Under the pieces are notes generated by a model. It did no database searches and had not been told where the DNA came from. It was given only the letters and a program-made list of their open reading frames with translations. Position numbers and translations under genes: made by a program. Positions 32,498-41,170 of a stretch of 64,000 bases of DNA are shown piece by piece. The stretch is from Bacteroidota bacterium (GTDB lineage Bacteria; Bacteroidota; Bacteroidia; Flavobacteriales; Weeksellaceae): positions 1 to 64,000 of the forward strand of contig JAFAGO010000051.1 in the NCBI GenBank assembly GCA_023422635.1. Direction: 5' to 3'. The stretch's first letter is position 1, and each line of letters begins with the position of its first letter.

Positions 32498-33082
32498 ATG
32501 GATTTAGACGATTTTAAACAGCTTTATAAAGATGAAAAAGTGAACGAAGTGCCTGAAATTTCACTTGAAAAACAAAATGAAATTCATCTTCCGATCGAAA
32601 TTATTCGTAAAAATATGCGAATGGAATTTTGGAGTACCGTTCCGATTTTAATTTCTGTTTTGTTTTTAGTATATTATTTCGGTAAACATTATACGCCCGA
32701 AACCATTGTTCTTTTTATCCTGTTTTGGGTGACTTTTCTTTTCATTGTGGTGTATTACTACTATAAATTTTACAAATTTTACTATCGAATACCTCAGTCG
32801 TCGAGTGTAACAAAGGAAAGTCTTTCAGAAGTTCTTTTCGATATGAAATTGAATACCGAAATCTACAAAACCTATTATGTGGCCTGTATTCCGCTTTTTT
32901 TAGCAGAATTTGCAATTCTATTTTATATTCCGAATAATCATTTTTCAGTGAGCAACACGATTTTGGTGGCAATCTATGTAGCATCGTGTTTGTTTATCGT
33001 TTTTTTTGGAAAATGGTGGTATCAATATTTTTACGGAAAATATATTGATAAGGTGGAAGAAATTTACAAAAGTCTATCATAA
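32498..33082 (+). CDS. four-helix membrane protein, probable anti-sigma partner
   Basis: This 194-residue protein has a soluble N-terminal segment (about 1-45, MDLDDFKQLYKDEKVNEVPE) and two pairs of transmembrane helices (about 46-95 and 125-175). It lacks the zinc anti-sigma HxxxCxxC motif. Position right after an ECF sigma gene and the N-terminal cytoplasmic helix suggest it holds the sigma factor at the membrane. This is inferred from context only. Confidence 0.65.
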   Translation: MDLDDFKQLYKDEKVNEVPEISLEKQNEIHLPIEIIRKNMRMEFWSTVPILISVLFLVYYFGKHYTPETIVLFILFWVTFLFIVVYYYYKFYKFYYRIPQSSSVTKESLSEVLFDMKLNTEIYKTYYVACIPLFLAEFAILFYIPNNHFSVSNTILVAIYVASCLFIVFFGKWWYQYFYGKYIDKVEEIYKSLS

Positions 33083-33084
33083 CA

Positions 33085-33108
33085 AAACTCCCCAAATTTG
33101 GGGAGTTT
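33085..33108 (+). terminator. sigma operon terminator
   Basis: AAACTCCCCAAA and TTTGGGGAGTTT are perfectly complementary with no spacer, followed by TGTTTTATT. It can work in both directions between the convergent sigma operon and icd. Confidence 0.85.
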
Positions 33109-33164
33109 GTTTTATTATCTGGTGAATTCTACCTTTTTTCTTTGATTCAAGAAAGAAGAGAAAT

Positions 33165-35384
33165 TTAAATTTCGTTCACGATAGAATTTAACGTTTCACT
33201 TGGTCGCATTGCAGCATATTCCATGTTTTCGTCTGGTTTATAATAACCACCAATGTTTTGCGAAGAACCTTGTGCAGCAATTAATTCTGCGTTAATTTTT
33301 TCTTCATTTGCTTTCATTGCTTCTGCGACAGGTTTAAACTGATTTGCAATTTCAGCATCTTTTGTTTGAGCCGCTAATGCTTCTGCCCAATACAAAGCCA
33401 AGTAAAAATGGGAACCTCTGTTATCAATTCCTCCAAGTTTTCTCGATGGTGATTTATCGTTTGCTAGAAATTTAGCATTTGCTTCGTCTAAAGCATCTGC
33501 CAAAACTTGCGCTTTCGCATTGTTTTGTGTTTGAGATAAATGTTCTAAACTCGCTTGTAGTGCAAGAAATTCACCTAAAGAGTCCCATCTTAAATAGCCT
33601 TCTTCCAAAAATTGTTCAATATGTTTTGGAGCAGAACCTCCGGCGCCGGTTTCGAATAACCCACCACCATTCATAAGCGGAACAATAGAAAGCATTTTTG
33701 CGGAAGTTCCTAATTCTAAAATAGGGAATAAATCTGTAAGGTAATCTCTCAAAACATTTCCAGAAACCGAAATAGTATCTTTTCCTTCTCTCGCTCTTTT
33801 TAAGGTTTCAGTCATGGCATCTTTTACATCCATAATTTTGATGTCTAAACCTGTAGTATCGTGATCTTGAAGGTATTTTTCTACTTTTTTGATGATTTCT
33901 CTATCGTGTGCTCTTCCTTTATCCAACCAGAAAATAGCAGGAGTTTCAGAAAGTCTGGCTCTGTTAACGGCAAGTTTTACCCAATCCTGAATTGGAGCGT
34001 CTTTCACCTGACACATTCTAAAGATATCTCCTTGCTCAACTTTTTGCGAAAGTAGTACATTTCCATTTTCATCTTGAACTTCCACAGTTCCGTTTGTATC
34101 AATTTGGAATGTTTTGTCGTGTGAACCATATTCTTCCGCTTTTTGTGCCATTAATCCAACATTCGGAACGGAACCCATTGTTGATGGATCCATTTTTCCA
34201 TGTTTTTTCATGTCATCAATTGCTGCGGAATAAAAACCAGCATAAGAACGATCTGGAATAATGATTTCGGTATCTTCTTCTTTACCATCGATATTCCACA
34301 TTTTACCGCCGCCACGAATAAGTGCTGCCATTGAAGCATCTACAATTACGTCGGATGGCACGTGGAAGTTGGTAATGCCTTTGTCGGAATTTACCATTGC
34401 AATACGTGGTCCGTTCGCAATTGTTTTTTGGATATCTGTTTTAATATCAGCTTCTTGAGCGTTTCCTTTAATTTTTTCAAAAAGATCTGCTAAACCGTTA
34501 TTTGGGTTAATATCCAATTCCTTGAAAGTTGATGCATATTTTGTAAATACATCTTTAAAATACGTTTCCACCACCGCACCAAAAATAATCGGATCGGAAA
34601 TTTTCATCATCGTGGCTTTCAGGTGAGCGGAAAGCAGAATATCTTTCTCTTTTGCGGCATCAATGGCGGTTTGTACAAAGGCTTTCAAAGCATTCAGATT
34701 CATTACCGAAGAATCGATAATTTCGCCGGCTTTTAAAGGAGCAAAATCTTTCAGAACTTTTTCAGAACCGTCATTTCCTTTGAAAATGATTCTGTATTTT
34801 GTAGCATTTTCAATTGTGGTGGAAGTTTCGGTTCCGTAGAAATCTCCGGTTTGCATGTGCGCAACTTCGGTTTTGCTGTCAGAAGCCCATTCGCCCATTC
34901 GGTGTGGATTGGCTTTTGCGTAATTTTTTACCGCCTTTGGCGCACGTCTGTCAGAATTTCCTTCTCTTAACACAGGATTTACTGCACTTCCTAACACTTT
35001 GGCATATTTTGCTTTAATTCCTTTCTCCTCCTCGTTTTTAGGTTCAGCAGGATAATTCGGAACATTGTATCCTTTGGATTGAAGTTCTGCGATGGCTGCA
35101 TCCAACTGCGGTACTGACGCAGAAATATTCGGAAGTTTAATAATGTTGGCTTCTGGTTTTGTTGCCAGCTCGCCCAATTGTGCTAACGCATCAGCAACTT
35201 TTTGATTTTCCTCTAAAGATTCTGGAAAATTGGCCAAAATTCTTCCTGCAAGAGATATGTCCGGTACTTCAATTTCAATATTTGCTGCATTGGTAAAGGC
35301 TTTCACAATCGGTAAAAAAGAATGTGTTGCCAGCATCGGCGCCTCATCAGTTAAGGTGTAGTAGATTTTTGATTTGTCTGACAT
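33165..35384 (-). CDS. icd: NADP-dependent isocitrate dehydrogenase, monomeric type
   Basis: This TCA-cycle enzyme oxidises isocitrate to 2-oxoglutarate with NADP+. The 739-residue length and sequence identify the monomeric family: YTLTDEAPMLATHSFLPI, NIIKLPNISASVPQLDAAI, LREGNSDRRAP, MVNSDKGITNFHVPSDVIVD (20 residues) and GSAPKHIEQF. The start at 35384 (MSDKSK) matches the family; an upstream in-frame ATG adds eight unusual residues. Transcribed alone, convergent with the sigma operon. Confidence 0.97.
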   Translation of the reverse strand: MSDKSKIYYTLTDEAPMLATHSFLPIVKAFTNAANIEIEVPDISLAGRILANFPESLEENQKVADALAQLGELATKPEANIIKLPNISASVPQLDAAIAELQSKGYNVPNYPAEPKNEEEKGIKAKYAKVLGSAVNPVLREGNSDRRAPKAVKNYAKANPHRMGEWASDSKTEVAHMQTGDFYGTETSTTIENATKYRIIFKGNDGSEKVLKDFAPLKAGEIIDSSVMNLNALKAFVQTAIDAAKEKDILLSAHLKATMMKISDPIIFGAVVETYFKDVFTKYASTFKELDINPNNGLADLFEKIKGNAQEADIKTDIQKTIANGPRIAMVNSDKGITNFHVPSDVIVDASMAALIRGGGKMWNIDGKEEDTEIIIPDRSYAGFYSAAIDDMKKHGKMDPSTMGSVPNVGLMAQKAEEYGSHDKTFQIDTNGTVEVQDENGNVLLSQKVEQGDIFRMCQVKDAPIQDWVKLAVNRARLSETPAIFWLDKGRAHDREIIKKVEKYLQDHDTTGLDIKIMDVKDAMTETLKRAREGKDTISVSGNVLRDYLTDLFPILELGTSAKMLSIVPLMNGGGLFETGAGGSAPKHIEQFLEEGYLRWDSLGEFLALQASLEHLSQTQNNAKAQVLADALDEANAKFLANDKSPSRKLGGIDNRGSHFYLALYWAEALAAQTKDAEIANQFKPVAEAMKANEEKINAELIAAQGSSQNIGGYYKPDENMEYAAMRPSETLNSIVNEI

Positions 35385-35460
35385 TATGATATTTGTTTTT
35401 ATTTCCAAATTTTAAGGAACACAAATGTAGTGATTTCGCTTAAAATTCTTTGTATTTAAA

Positions 35461-35495
35461 AAAAATCATTCCATTTTATGGGAATGATTTTTTTT
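35461..35495. terminator. A/T-flanked hairpin upstream of icd
   Basis: AAAAATCATTCC and GGAATGATTTTT form a stem around a 7- to 8-nt loop with A and T tracts on either side. No gene clearly ends here, so what it terminates is unclear. The rest of 35385-35756 shows only the dyad before the antitoxin gene. Confidence 0.5.
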
Positions 35496-35712
35496 GATGG
35501 TGAAAATCTGTTCATTATCATGAATTCGATGTAATATGTTGAAAATCAAATCAAATTTTGATTTATAAATTAAAAAATGATTTTTTTCTGCCTGAAATTT
35601 TCTATTTCTGAAATAAACAACATAATTTTATTTAATCGGATGAAGCGAAAATAAAATGATTGACATGCTACGATATCGTATTCAAAATTATACATGAAAA
35701 CAAGATTTGTTT

Positions 35713-35745
35713 TTTACGTAACTTATTATTATTTTTACACGTAAA
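35713..35745. promoter_or_regulatory. inverted repeat before the toxin-antitoxin operon
   Basis: TTTACGT (35713-35719) and ACGTAAA (35739-35745) are perfect inverted arms 19 bp apart, ending 11 bp before the antitoxin start. RHH antitoxins commonly bind such half-site pairs to autoregulate. Binding is inferred. Confidence 0.45.
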
Positions 35746-35756
35746 TTAAAAATGTT

Positions 35757-36002
35757 ATGAATACAAAACTAACTTTGAATCTGAACAAAAGTATAATTGA
35801 AAATGCTAAAGATTATGCAAAAGAAAATAGAATAAGTCTTTCAAAACTAATTGAAAATTATCTGAATTCTCTTACCAAAAAACAACAAAAGGAAATCAAA
35901 ATAAGTCCTCTTGTTGAAAGTTTGACCGGCATAGTTCCAAGTGATGATCATGAAACAAACAACGATGATCGATATGATTATTTAAGCCAAAAATATTCGT
36001 GA
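35757..36002 (+). CDS. ribbon-helix-helix antitoxin (DUF6364-like)
   Basis: This 81-residue protein has an N-terminal ribbon-helix-helix pattern (KLTLNLNKSIIENAKDYAKE, then ISLSKLIENYL) and a flexible acidic tail that would neutralise the toxin. Its TGA overlaps the ATG of the PIN gene by one base, the usual antitoxin-toxin arrangement. It likely represses its own promoter through the inverted repeat just upstream. The surroundings (35.5-41.5 kb) are markedly AT-rich and accessory. Confidence 0.82.
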   Translation: MNTKLTLNLNKSIIENAKDYAKENRISLSKLIENYLNSLTKKQQKEIKISPLVESLTGIVPSDDHETNNDDRYDYLSQKYS

Positions 36003-36406
36003 TGGAGAAGATTTTTGTGGATGCAAATATCGTAATGGATTTGTTGGAAAAAAGAGATGAATTTTATCTGGAAGCTCAGGAACTTTTCACACTTTCAGAC
36101 AAAAATAACGCGAATCTGTATGTATCTGCTTTAACTTTAGCAAATGTTCATTTTTTGCTTTTTAAACATTTAAAAATGGAAGTCCGAAAGGTTTTAGCAA
36201 AATTCAAAGTTCTTGTAGAAGTCCTTGCGGTAGATGATAAAATAATAGATTTAGCATTAACTTCTGATTTTAAAGATTTTGAAGGTGCTGTCCAATATTA
36301 TACAGCAATTGAAAATGAAATGGACATTATAATTACTCGAAATAAAAAAGATTTCAAGAATGCGGATTTACCAATTCTGACCGCCAGAGAGTTTTTGAAC
36401 CGCTAA
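36002..36406 (+). CDS. PIN-domain toxin (VapC-like ribonuclease)
   Basis: This 134-residue PIN-domain protein starts at ATG 36002; a GTG one codon earlier is also possible. Acidic residues expected to bind Mg2+ are visible: Asp in FVDANIVMDLLEKR, Glu/Asp in the central FKDFEGAVQYYTAIE and Asp in IITRNKKDF. Such toxins cleave RNA and are held in check by the cognate antitoxin. The TGATG overlap with the antitoxin gene implies translational coupling. It lies at the left of the gapN-bracketed island. Confidence 0.85.
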   Translation: MEKIFVDANIVMDLLEKRDEFYLEAQELFTLSDKNNANLYVSALTLANVHFLLFKHLKMEVRKVLAKFKVLVEVLAVDDKIIDLALTSDFKDFEGAVQYYTAIENEMDIIITRNKKDFKNADLPILTAREFLNR

Positions 36407-36545
36407 ATCGCGATGTTGAACAAAATACAGAGCAGAAGAATGCAAAAGTGAAATCTACATTGCTCCTGCCGCCGCTATTTTACTATTTTGATAATGTTTT
36501 TTTTAAGAATTGTCGAAATTTCAGTTTCAATTCCACATTTTACAA
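36407..36545. other. AT-rich gap after the toxin gene
   Basis: No gene or clear hairpin is visible between the PIN toxin and the gapN remnant. Confidence 0.4.
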
Positions 36546-36680
36546 ATTAAAATAAAAACTTCGTACTCAAAAAACTCGATTCCTGTTCGCTGACAATGGT
36601 ATTGAATATTTCTTTGTTTTCATCTATAGGCATTCCTGCTTTTAGCTGACCTATTTTTTCGGAAAATTGACGGATAAATA
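36546..36680 (-). pseudogene. internally deleted remnant of a gapN-like gene
   Basis: Positions 36546-36624 match 41549-41627 (last 25 codons plus stop of the gapN-like gene) with 3 mismatches in 79, all synonymous. After a few bases, 36629-36679 matches 42118-42168 (internal coding sequence) with about six mismatches. About 490 bp present in the intact gene is missing between the two blocks, and the join keeps the frame: it reads QLKAGMP-I-DENKEIFN through to the normal C-terminus FLSTKFLF. Homology stops exactly at the stop codon on one side and near residue LFIRQF on the other. There is no start codon in reach. Confidence 0.88.
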
Positions 36681-36717
36681 ATTGTGTAGTGGAACAACTT
36701 ATGCTTAAATTTGCATG

Positions 36718-36743
36718 CTGCCAATCTGTTGGCAGTTTTTTTT
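36718..36743 (+). terminator. Rho-independent terminator on the plus strand
   Basis: CTGCCAA and TTGGCAG with a 4-nt loop precede eight T residues. On the plus strand it could end the toxin-antitoxin transcript. TAAATTTG at 36706-36713 directly upstream matches a -7 element, but the distance leaves no room for a gene. Confidence 0.8.
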
Positions 36744-39363
36744 ATAAATTATATTTTATACCCAAAATTAAATTCCCTGGTATTGTATATAATATGCTGT
36801 TTTCAATATAATAATTTGAAAATGATTGTGTCAAATATAAATTTTCATTGAGATGAAAAATATTTTGAGATTTCAATCCAATCTCCCATTTATTGTTTTG
36901 CGAAAAATAATAAAATGATGGACTTAAAATAAACTGATTTCTATCGTTTGTATTAGAGTTTTGAATCATATAAATATTTTCAATGTCAAAAGTAAATCGC
37001 TTAAAAACAGCAAAAAAATGTAATTTAAAGCGATGATTGATTAAATTGTTAGATATGTAATTTAATTGTTGTTTTGAGTTGAAATTATTTAATGAATAAT
37101 TAAAATGCATTTGAAATTTACTATTTTTAAAATGAGAAATAATTTTAAATTCACCACCAATATTTGTATTCCTATAATTGTTTTGTAAATCCTGAATGTA
37201 ATTCTGACCACTTGTTATGGTATATGAAAAATTGCTTTTTAGTGAAAATGGAATAATTGTAAACTTTTTATCATATATAACCAACAGTTTTGCATATCTT
37301 TCATAATCTGCTAAAACATAATTTTTTATAACAAATGAATCTAAGAATATCGTGTTATTCGAAAAGATATTTTTTGAATTACGATATTGCAAATTTATAT
37401 TAAAGGATTTTTCCTTTTTGGGAGTAAAATTTAAATAACTTATTTGATAATTATCAGATGGTGAAAATTGGAACAATTCGATTTGGCTCGGATTTATGAT
37501 GGTTTGGTAGTCATCAATGTAATTGTTTTGTATGGTCTGAAATAAAGAAGGGTTTTTACTGGTTCTCGTATAAGAAAAACTCAATTTATTTACTGGATTT
37601 ATTTCATAAGTCAAAGCCACATTTGGTTCAAAATTATTAGTTTCTTTCTTGAATTTTTTTTTGATTTCATAGAAATTTAAATTAAAACCGTATTGAATTT
37701 GAAAAAGTGAAAAATAATTTCTTCCTAAAAAACCATACTTTATTGTTTTCGTACCTGAATTTAAATTATTGAGAAAATTTGTATCATTCTCAGCCTCTGA
37801 ATAGAAGTCTTGTTTAAAATAATCGAAGTTAAAAATAACTTTATAAGTATCTTTATTATGTTTGAAGATCAAATTATTATATAGAGCATAATTGGCATTT
37901 ACTAGTTTCGTTTTTTCAATTAATTTATAATCATTATTACTGAAATCTAAACCAAGAAAAGCATTATTTGCATTTAGAAATAAATTTTTATTAAATCTTG
38001 AGTTGCTTTGATTTAATGTTGATGTTAAAAGCAAATTGTCATTAAACCTATTTGTAATTTTTAATTCTTGTCCATAGTTATTATGTATGTTTTTGTAATC
38101 ATTAACAAAATTAATATTACTTGATATTTTCTCATATGAATTACCATTTGAGGGATTATACAGAATATTGTAATTCAATGACAATTTTTTTGTTGGTATA
38201 AAATCAATGTTTAAGTAAGTGCTTAAAATGAAGTTTTTGCTTACACTGTTTTTTTCTTCATTTAAATACTTGAGACCATTTTCGGATAGAAAAATTTTTA
38301 AGGAATTAAATTGTTCAAATTGATTGGTTTGATTTATAATTGTGTTACCATTAAATCTTATTTTTTTTGAAAATTTATAGGTGTAATTTAATGCAGAAAA
38401 ATAGTTTGATTTTTTTTTAACTTTTTCATCAGTATATATGTATTTAGGAATAAACTCATCTACATTTACTAGATTTGACCCAGATAATTCAGATGAACTA
38501 TTAATTCTTTTTATAACCCCGATTAATTCTAAATAATCTTCTACAGACATAGGAGATTCTCCAATATTGTTTGAGTTTGAAATCCAAGAAAGGTTTCCAT
38601 TTTTTGAAAATTTGAAAAAATTTGCTTTTGTAAGAAATTTATTTTTTAAACCACCATATAATGCAATATTCCCTAAAATCTCACCCCTATATTTTTCTTT
38701 CAATTTTACATTTAAAACCGTTTTGTTATCTATATTGAAATCTCTTTTATTTTTATCAGTCTGGTGTCTTAATAATAAATCCAGACCATCAACCATTTCG
38801 GCAGTTATATTTTGTGTAGCCAGTTGATGTTTATTTCCGAAAAACTCATTGCCGTCAATTAATATTTCGTCAATTCTCACCCCTTGAAAATTTACTTTTC
38901 CATCACTGTCAATTTCTAATCCGGGTAACTTCTTAATTAAATCACCCAAATTTCTTTCTGTATTGTCTCTAATGGTTTTCAAATCGAATGAAATACTATC
39001 ACTTCTAAGTTTTGCAACTTTTGGGGGCGAAAAAATGATGACTTCTTTTATTCGTTGTTCTTTTCTCGAAAGATTTATATTTTGTATAAAATCTTTTGTC
39101 GCATTAAAGTTTATATATTGAGTTTTGTGGTTTAGCGAAGAGTATTTTAAAATCTTTCCATTTGCATTTCCTTTTAATTCATAACCTCCGTTACTATCTG
39201 TAAAACAATAATCAATAATTGTAGAGTCTTTTGCAAGTAATTGCACACTTACTTGATGTAATACTTTTTGCTCATCGTCGTAAACTTTCCCGGTAATTGT
39301 ATACTGCGAATAAAAAAACTGTGATAAAATTAAAAAAAATAAAAAACTACTGTCTAACCTCAT
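36742..39363 (-). CDS. outer-membrane beta-barrel protein with carboxypeptidase-regulatory-like domain
   Basis: This 873-residue TonB-receptor-like protein has a signal peptide (to about SQ20) and a carboxypeptidase-regulatory-like domain (about 22-95, ITGKVYDDEQKVLHQVSVQL). A plug-like region follows (about 110-210, NTERNLGDLIKKLPGLEID, DEILIDGNEFFGNKHQ), then a large outer-membrane barrel (about 230-873) ending in an aromatic-rich strand, NLILGIKYNL. It overlaps the GLPGLI gene by 17 bp, the common pairing of GLPGLI proteins with such barrels. Codon use is very AT-rich. The ligand is unknown. Confidence 0.88.
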   Translation of the reverse strand: MRLDSSFLFFLILSQFFYSQYTITGKVYDDEQKVLHQVSVQLLAKDSTIIDYCFTDSNGGYELKGNANGKILKYSSLNHKTQYINFNATKDFIQNINLSRKEQRIKEVIIFSPPKVAKLRSDSISFDLKTIRDNTERNLGDLIKKLPGLEIDSDGKVNFQGVRIDEILIDGNEFFGNKHQLATQNITAEMVDGLDLLLRHQTDKNKRDFNIDNKTVLNVKLKEKYRGEILGNIALYGGLKNKFLTKANFFKFSKNGNLSWISNSNNIGESPMSVEDYLELIGVIKRINSSSELSGSNLVNVDEFIPKYIYTDEKVKKKSNYFSALNYTYKFSKKIRFNGNTIINQTNQFEQFNSLKIFLSENGLKYLNEEKNSVSKNFILSTYLNIDFIPTKKLSLNYNILYNPSNGNSYEKISSNINFVNDYKNIHNNYGQELKITNRFNDNLLLTSTLNQSNSRFNKNLFLNANNAFLGLDFSNNDYKLIEKTKLVNANYALYNNLIFKHNKDTYKVIFNFDYFKQDFYSEAENDTNFLNNLNSGTKTIKYGFLGRNYFSLFQIQYGFNLNFYEIKKKFKKETNNFEPNVALTYEINPVNKLSFSYTRTSKNPSLFQTIQNNYIDDYQTIINPSQIELFQFSPSDNYQISYLNFTPKKEKSFNINLQYRNSKNIFSNNTIFLDSFVIKNYVLADYERYAKLLVIYDKKFTIIPFSLKSNFSYTITSGQNYIQDLQNNYRNTNIGGEFKIISHFKNSKFQMHFNYSLNNFNSKQQLNYISNNLINHRFKLHFFAVFKRFTFDIENIYMIQNSNTNDRNQFILSPSFYYFSQNNKWEIGLKSQNIFHLNENLYLTQSFSNYYIENSILYTIPGNLILGIKYNL

Positions 39364-40189
39364 TATGTGTTGTAGTTGATGGATTTTCTTTCATTTTTTT
39401 TGTTATTTCTTCAAAATCTTTAGGTGTGATTACTGTTCCTTTTTTGAACTTTTGTACTTCAACATTCTCTCTGTAATTTATCTCAAGCACAGAATATGTT
39501 CTGTCAGGCGCTTCAACTTTTAAAATTAGTCCAGGAAGACCATAAAATATTGATGGACCATCGCCAATGGATATTTCTTCTGTGAAATAAGCAATAATTT
39601 TTTTGTTATTTACTAATGCTGTAGCTTTCTTACAAACGAAATCATCGATCTTTAATTTCTCGTTAAAAATTTTCCAATCAATTTTATTTAGTTTGTCATT
39701 AATTAAATAAGTCTTGTCAACAAGTTGGTCTTGTTTTATTAAATCTAAAGTAATAAAATCTTTATATACATTTAAAGTCGGCAAAATTACTTTAGTTTCA
39801 TTTGTCCTTCCAGCGTCAGAGGAAGAATATACTTTCGAATCATCAGAAATAGTTTGATATAATGATTGTTTTAAATTTGTCCTCAATTCATAAAAAATAG
39901 GTTTACTAAAAAGACTTACTATTTGCTCTTTGAATTCGGATGGTATTTTTTCTAAGTCCTCTTTGGGAATAGTAAGATTTTCTTGATATTTTATTATCAT
40001 GTTTGTGTATTCTTTTTCATTCTTTATTTTTTTTTTGTCATCATCTTTTTTTTCTGAATTATTATATTTGATGGTGTCTACTTTTATAATATCCTTTCCA
40101 TCAATATCTAAATCATCAATTTTTTCATTATTTTGAGGCTTACAATGAATGAAGATTGAAAAAAAACTTAATAAAATTATCTTTTTCAT
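39347..40189 (-). CDS. GLPGLI family protein
   Basis: This 280-residue exported protein has a signal peptide ending near HCKPQ; a cysteine at 16 could make it a lipoprotein. A lysine- and asparagine-rich spacer leads to the GLPGLI domain (about 90-270), with VDKTYLINDKLNKIDWKIF, DDFVCKKATALVNNKKIIAY and the name-giving YGLPGLILKVE. GLPGLI proteins are Bacteroidota-specific and of unknown function; they often precede outer-membrane barrels, as here. The gene is between the small exported protein and the barrel gene and overlaps the latter. Confidence 0.88.
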   Translation of the reverse strand: MKKIILLSFFSIFIHCKPQNNEKIDDLDIDGKDIIKVDTIKYNNSEKKDDDKKKIKNEKEYTNMIIKYQENLTIPKEDLEKIPSEFKEQIVSLFSKPIFYELRTNLKQSLYQTISDDSKVYSSSDAGRTNETKVILPTLNVYKDFITLDLIKQDQLVDKTYLINDKLNKIDWKIFNEKLKIDDFVCKKATALVNNKKIIAYFTEEISIGDGPSIFYGLPGLILKVEAPDRTYSVLEINYRENVEVQKFKKGTVITPKDFEEITKKMKENPSTTTHNEVRQ

Positions 40190-40269
40190 ATACTTTTTGT
40201 TTAATTAAAAAAGTCTCGTAGTAAGAAATACTACGAAACTTAAGATTTAACTTTTGCTTGTTATGGTTA

Positions 40270-40509
40270 TTAATCATACCAAACAATCTCCGTTTTTGTT
40301 GTAACAAGAACAGGATAACCTAAAACCCAATAAGTTGAAATTGTTGTTTTAGTATACCACGGCAAATCTTCATTGTAACCTGAAATTGTAGTTGTTTTCA
40401 ATACTTCAGTTGAAAAGTTTTTGATTTCAGCTGTTGCAACGTTCTTACTTGGTGAAGCAAAAGTTAGAGTTCCTGCTAGAACTAATGCGGAAAAAAATAG
40501 TTTTTTCAT
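40270..40509 (-). CDS. small exported protein of unknown function
   Basis: This 79-residue protein has a clear signal peptide (MKKLFFSALVLAGTLTFAS) and a mature part rich in Thr, Tyr and Trp (DLPWYTKTTISTYWVLGY, then VTTKTEIVWYD). It has no cysteine and no domain I recognise. It leads the small protein-GLPGLI-barrel run. A perfect -7 element (TACATTTG, 40544 down to 40537) lies 28 nt before its start, and the 48-bp palindrome lies immediately upstream of that. It could be a secreted ligand or a partner of the barrel. Confidence 0.7.
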   Translation of the reverse strand: MKKLFFSALVLAGTLTFASPSKNVATAEIKNFSTEVLKTTTISGYNEDLPWYTKTTISTYWVLGYPVLVTTKTEIVWYD

Positions 40510-40536
40510 AATAATATAGTTTTAATTATTGTCTTA

Positions 40537-40544
40537 CAAATGTA
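40537..40544 (-). promoter_or_regulatory. -7 element for the small exported protein operon
   Basis: TACATTTG on the minus strand matches TAnnTTTG exactly. The palindrome at 40550-40597 begins 5 bp upstream and therefore covers the -33 region. Confidence 0.6.
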
Positions 40545-40549
40545 TATTA

Positions 40550-40597
40550 ATCGGACATTAAAATTTGCGACATTTGTCGCAAATTTTAATGTCCGAT
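40550..40597. promoter_or_regulatory. perfect 48-bp palindrome between the Crp/Fnr-type gene and its neighbour
   Basis: Arms of 23 bp (from ATCGGACATT to TTGCGACA, mirrored as TGTCGCAA to AATGTCCGAT) are perfectly complementary around TT at 40573-40574. The palindrome covers the stop codon of the regulator gene and the -33 region of the next promoter. The core TTGCGACA/TGTCGCAA resembles a two-fold site for a Crp/Fnr-type dimer. There is no T tract on the minus strand, so a simple terminator is less likely. Confidence 0.7.
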
Positions 40598-41170
40598 ATT
40601 ATTTTTCCTAACTCTTTCTAAAGTTTTTCGTGATATTCCTAAGAAAGTAGCCAGAATAGTATCACTAATATGATTTTTCAATTTAGGAAAATTTTTATCA
40701 AAATAATGCAATCTTTCTGCCGGACTTAAAGAGGTCAATTGTTGAAATCTTCTCATATTAATTGCTAAATATTTTTCTAATAATATTTGGTAAGCTCTTC
40801 TTAAATTTACAGAAGAAGAAATAAGAATCTCATATTCTTTTTTAGAAATTACCAACAATTCTGCATTTTCAATACATTCAATAGTTTCATTGTTTTCTAA
40901 GCCTTTCTTTCTAAAGCTATCAATACTTGTAAGAAATCCACTCTCCCAAGCAATACGTCTAGTAATTTCGTTTCCTTTACTATCAGTATAGTACGCTCTC
41001 AATAAACCTTTATTTACAAAAAATAATTTATTGCATTGTTCATTTTCAGAAATTAGTATTTCTTTCTGTCTAACCTTTAATGGGTTAAATGAAAATTTAA
41101 TACTTTTTTTATCTGAGTCTGTAATTTTGGAATACTTTTCTAAATTCTGTATTAATTTTAGATAATGCAT
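40586..41170 (-). CDS. Crp/Fnr-family transcription regulator
   Basis: This 194-residue regulator has a cyclic-nucleotide-binding-like domain (about 20-125, KEILISENEQCNKLFFVNKG, RAYYTDSKGNE). Its C-terminal helix-turn-helix (about 145-190, LSPAERLHYF, TFLGISRKTLERVRKN) is of the short type common in Bacteroidota. No cysteine cluster for an iron-sulfur centre is seen, and ligand residues typical of cAMP binding are not obvious. Its stop lies within the 48-bp palindrome, next to the operon it probably controls. The 5' end overlaps the truncated DUF6934-like gene by 62 bp. Confidence 0.85.
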   Translation of the reverse strand: MHYLKLIQNLEKYSKITDSDKKSIKFSFNPLKVRQKEILISENEQCNKLFFVNKGLLRAYYTDSKGNEITRRIAWESGFLTSIDSFRKKGLENNETIECIENAELLVISKKEYEILISSSVNLRRAYQILLEKYLAINMRRFQQLTSLSPAERLHYFDKNFPKLKNHISDTILATFLGISRKTLERVRKNNIGH

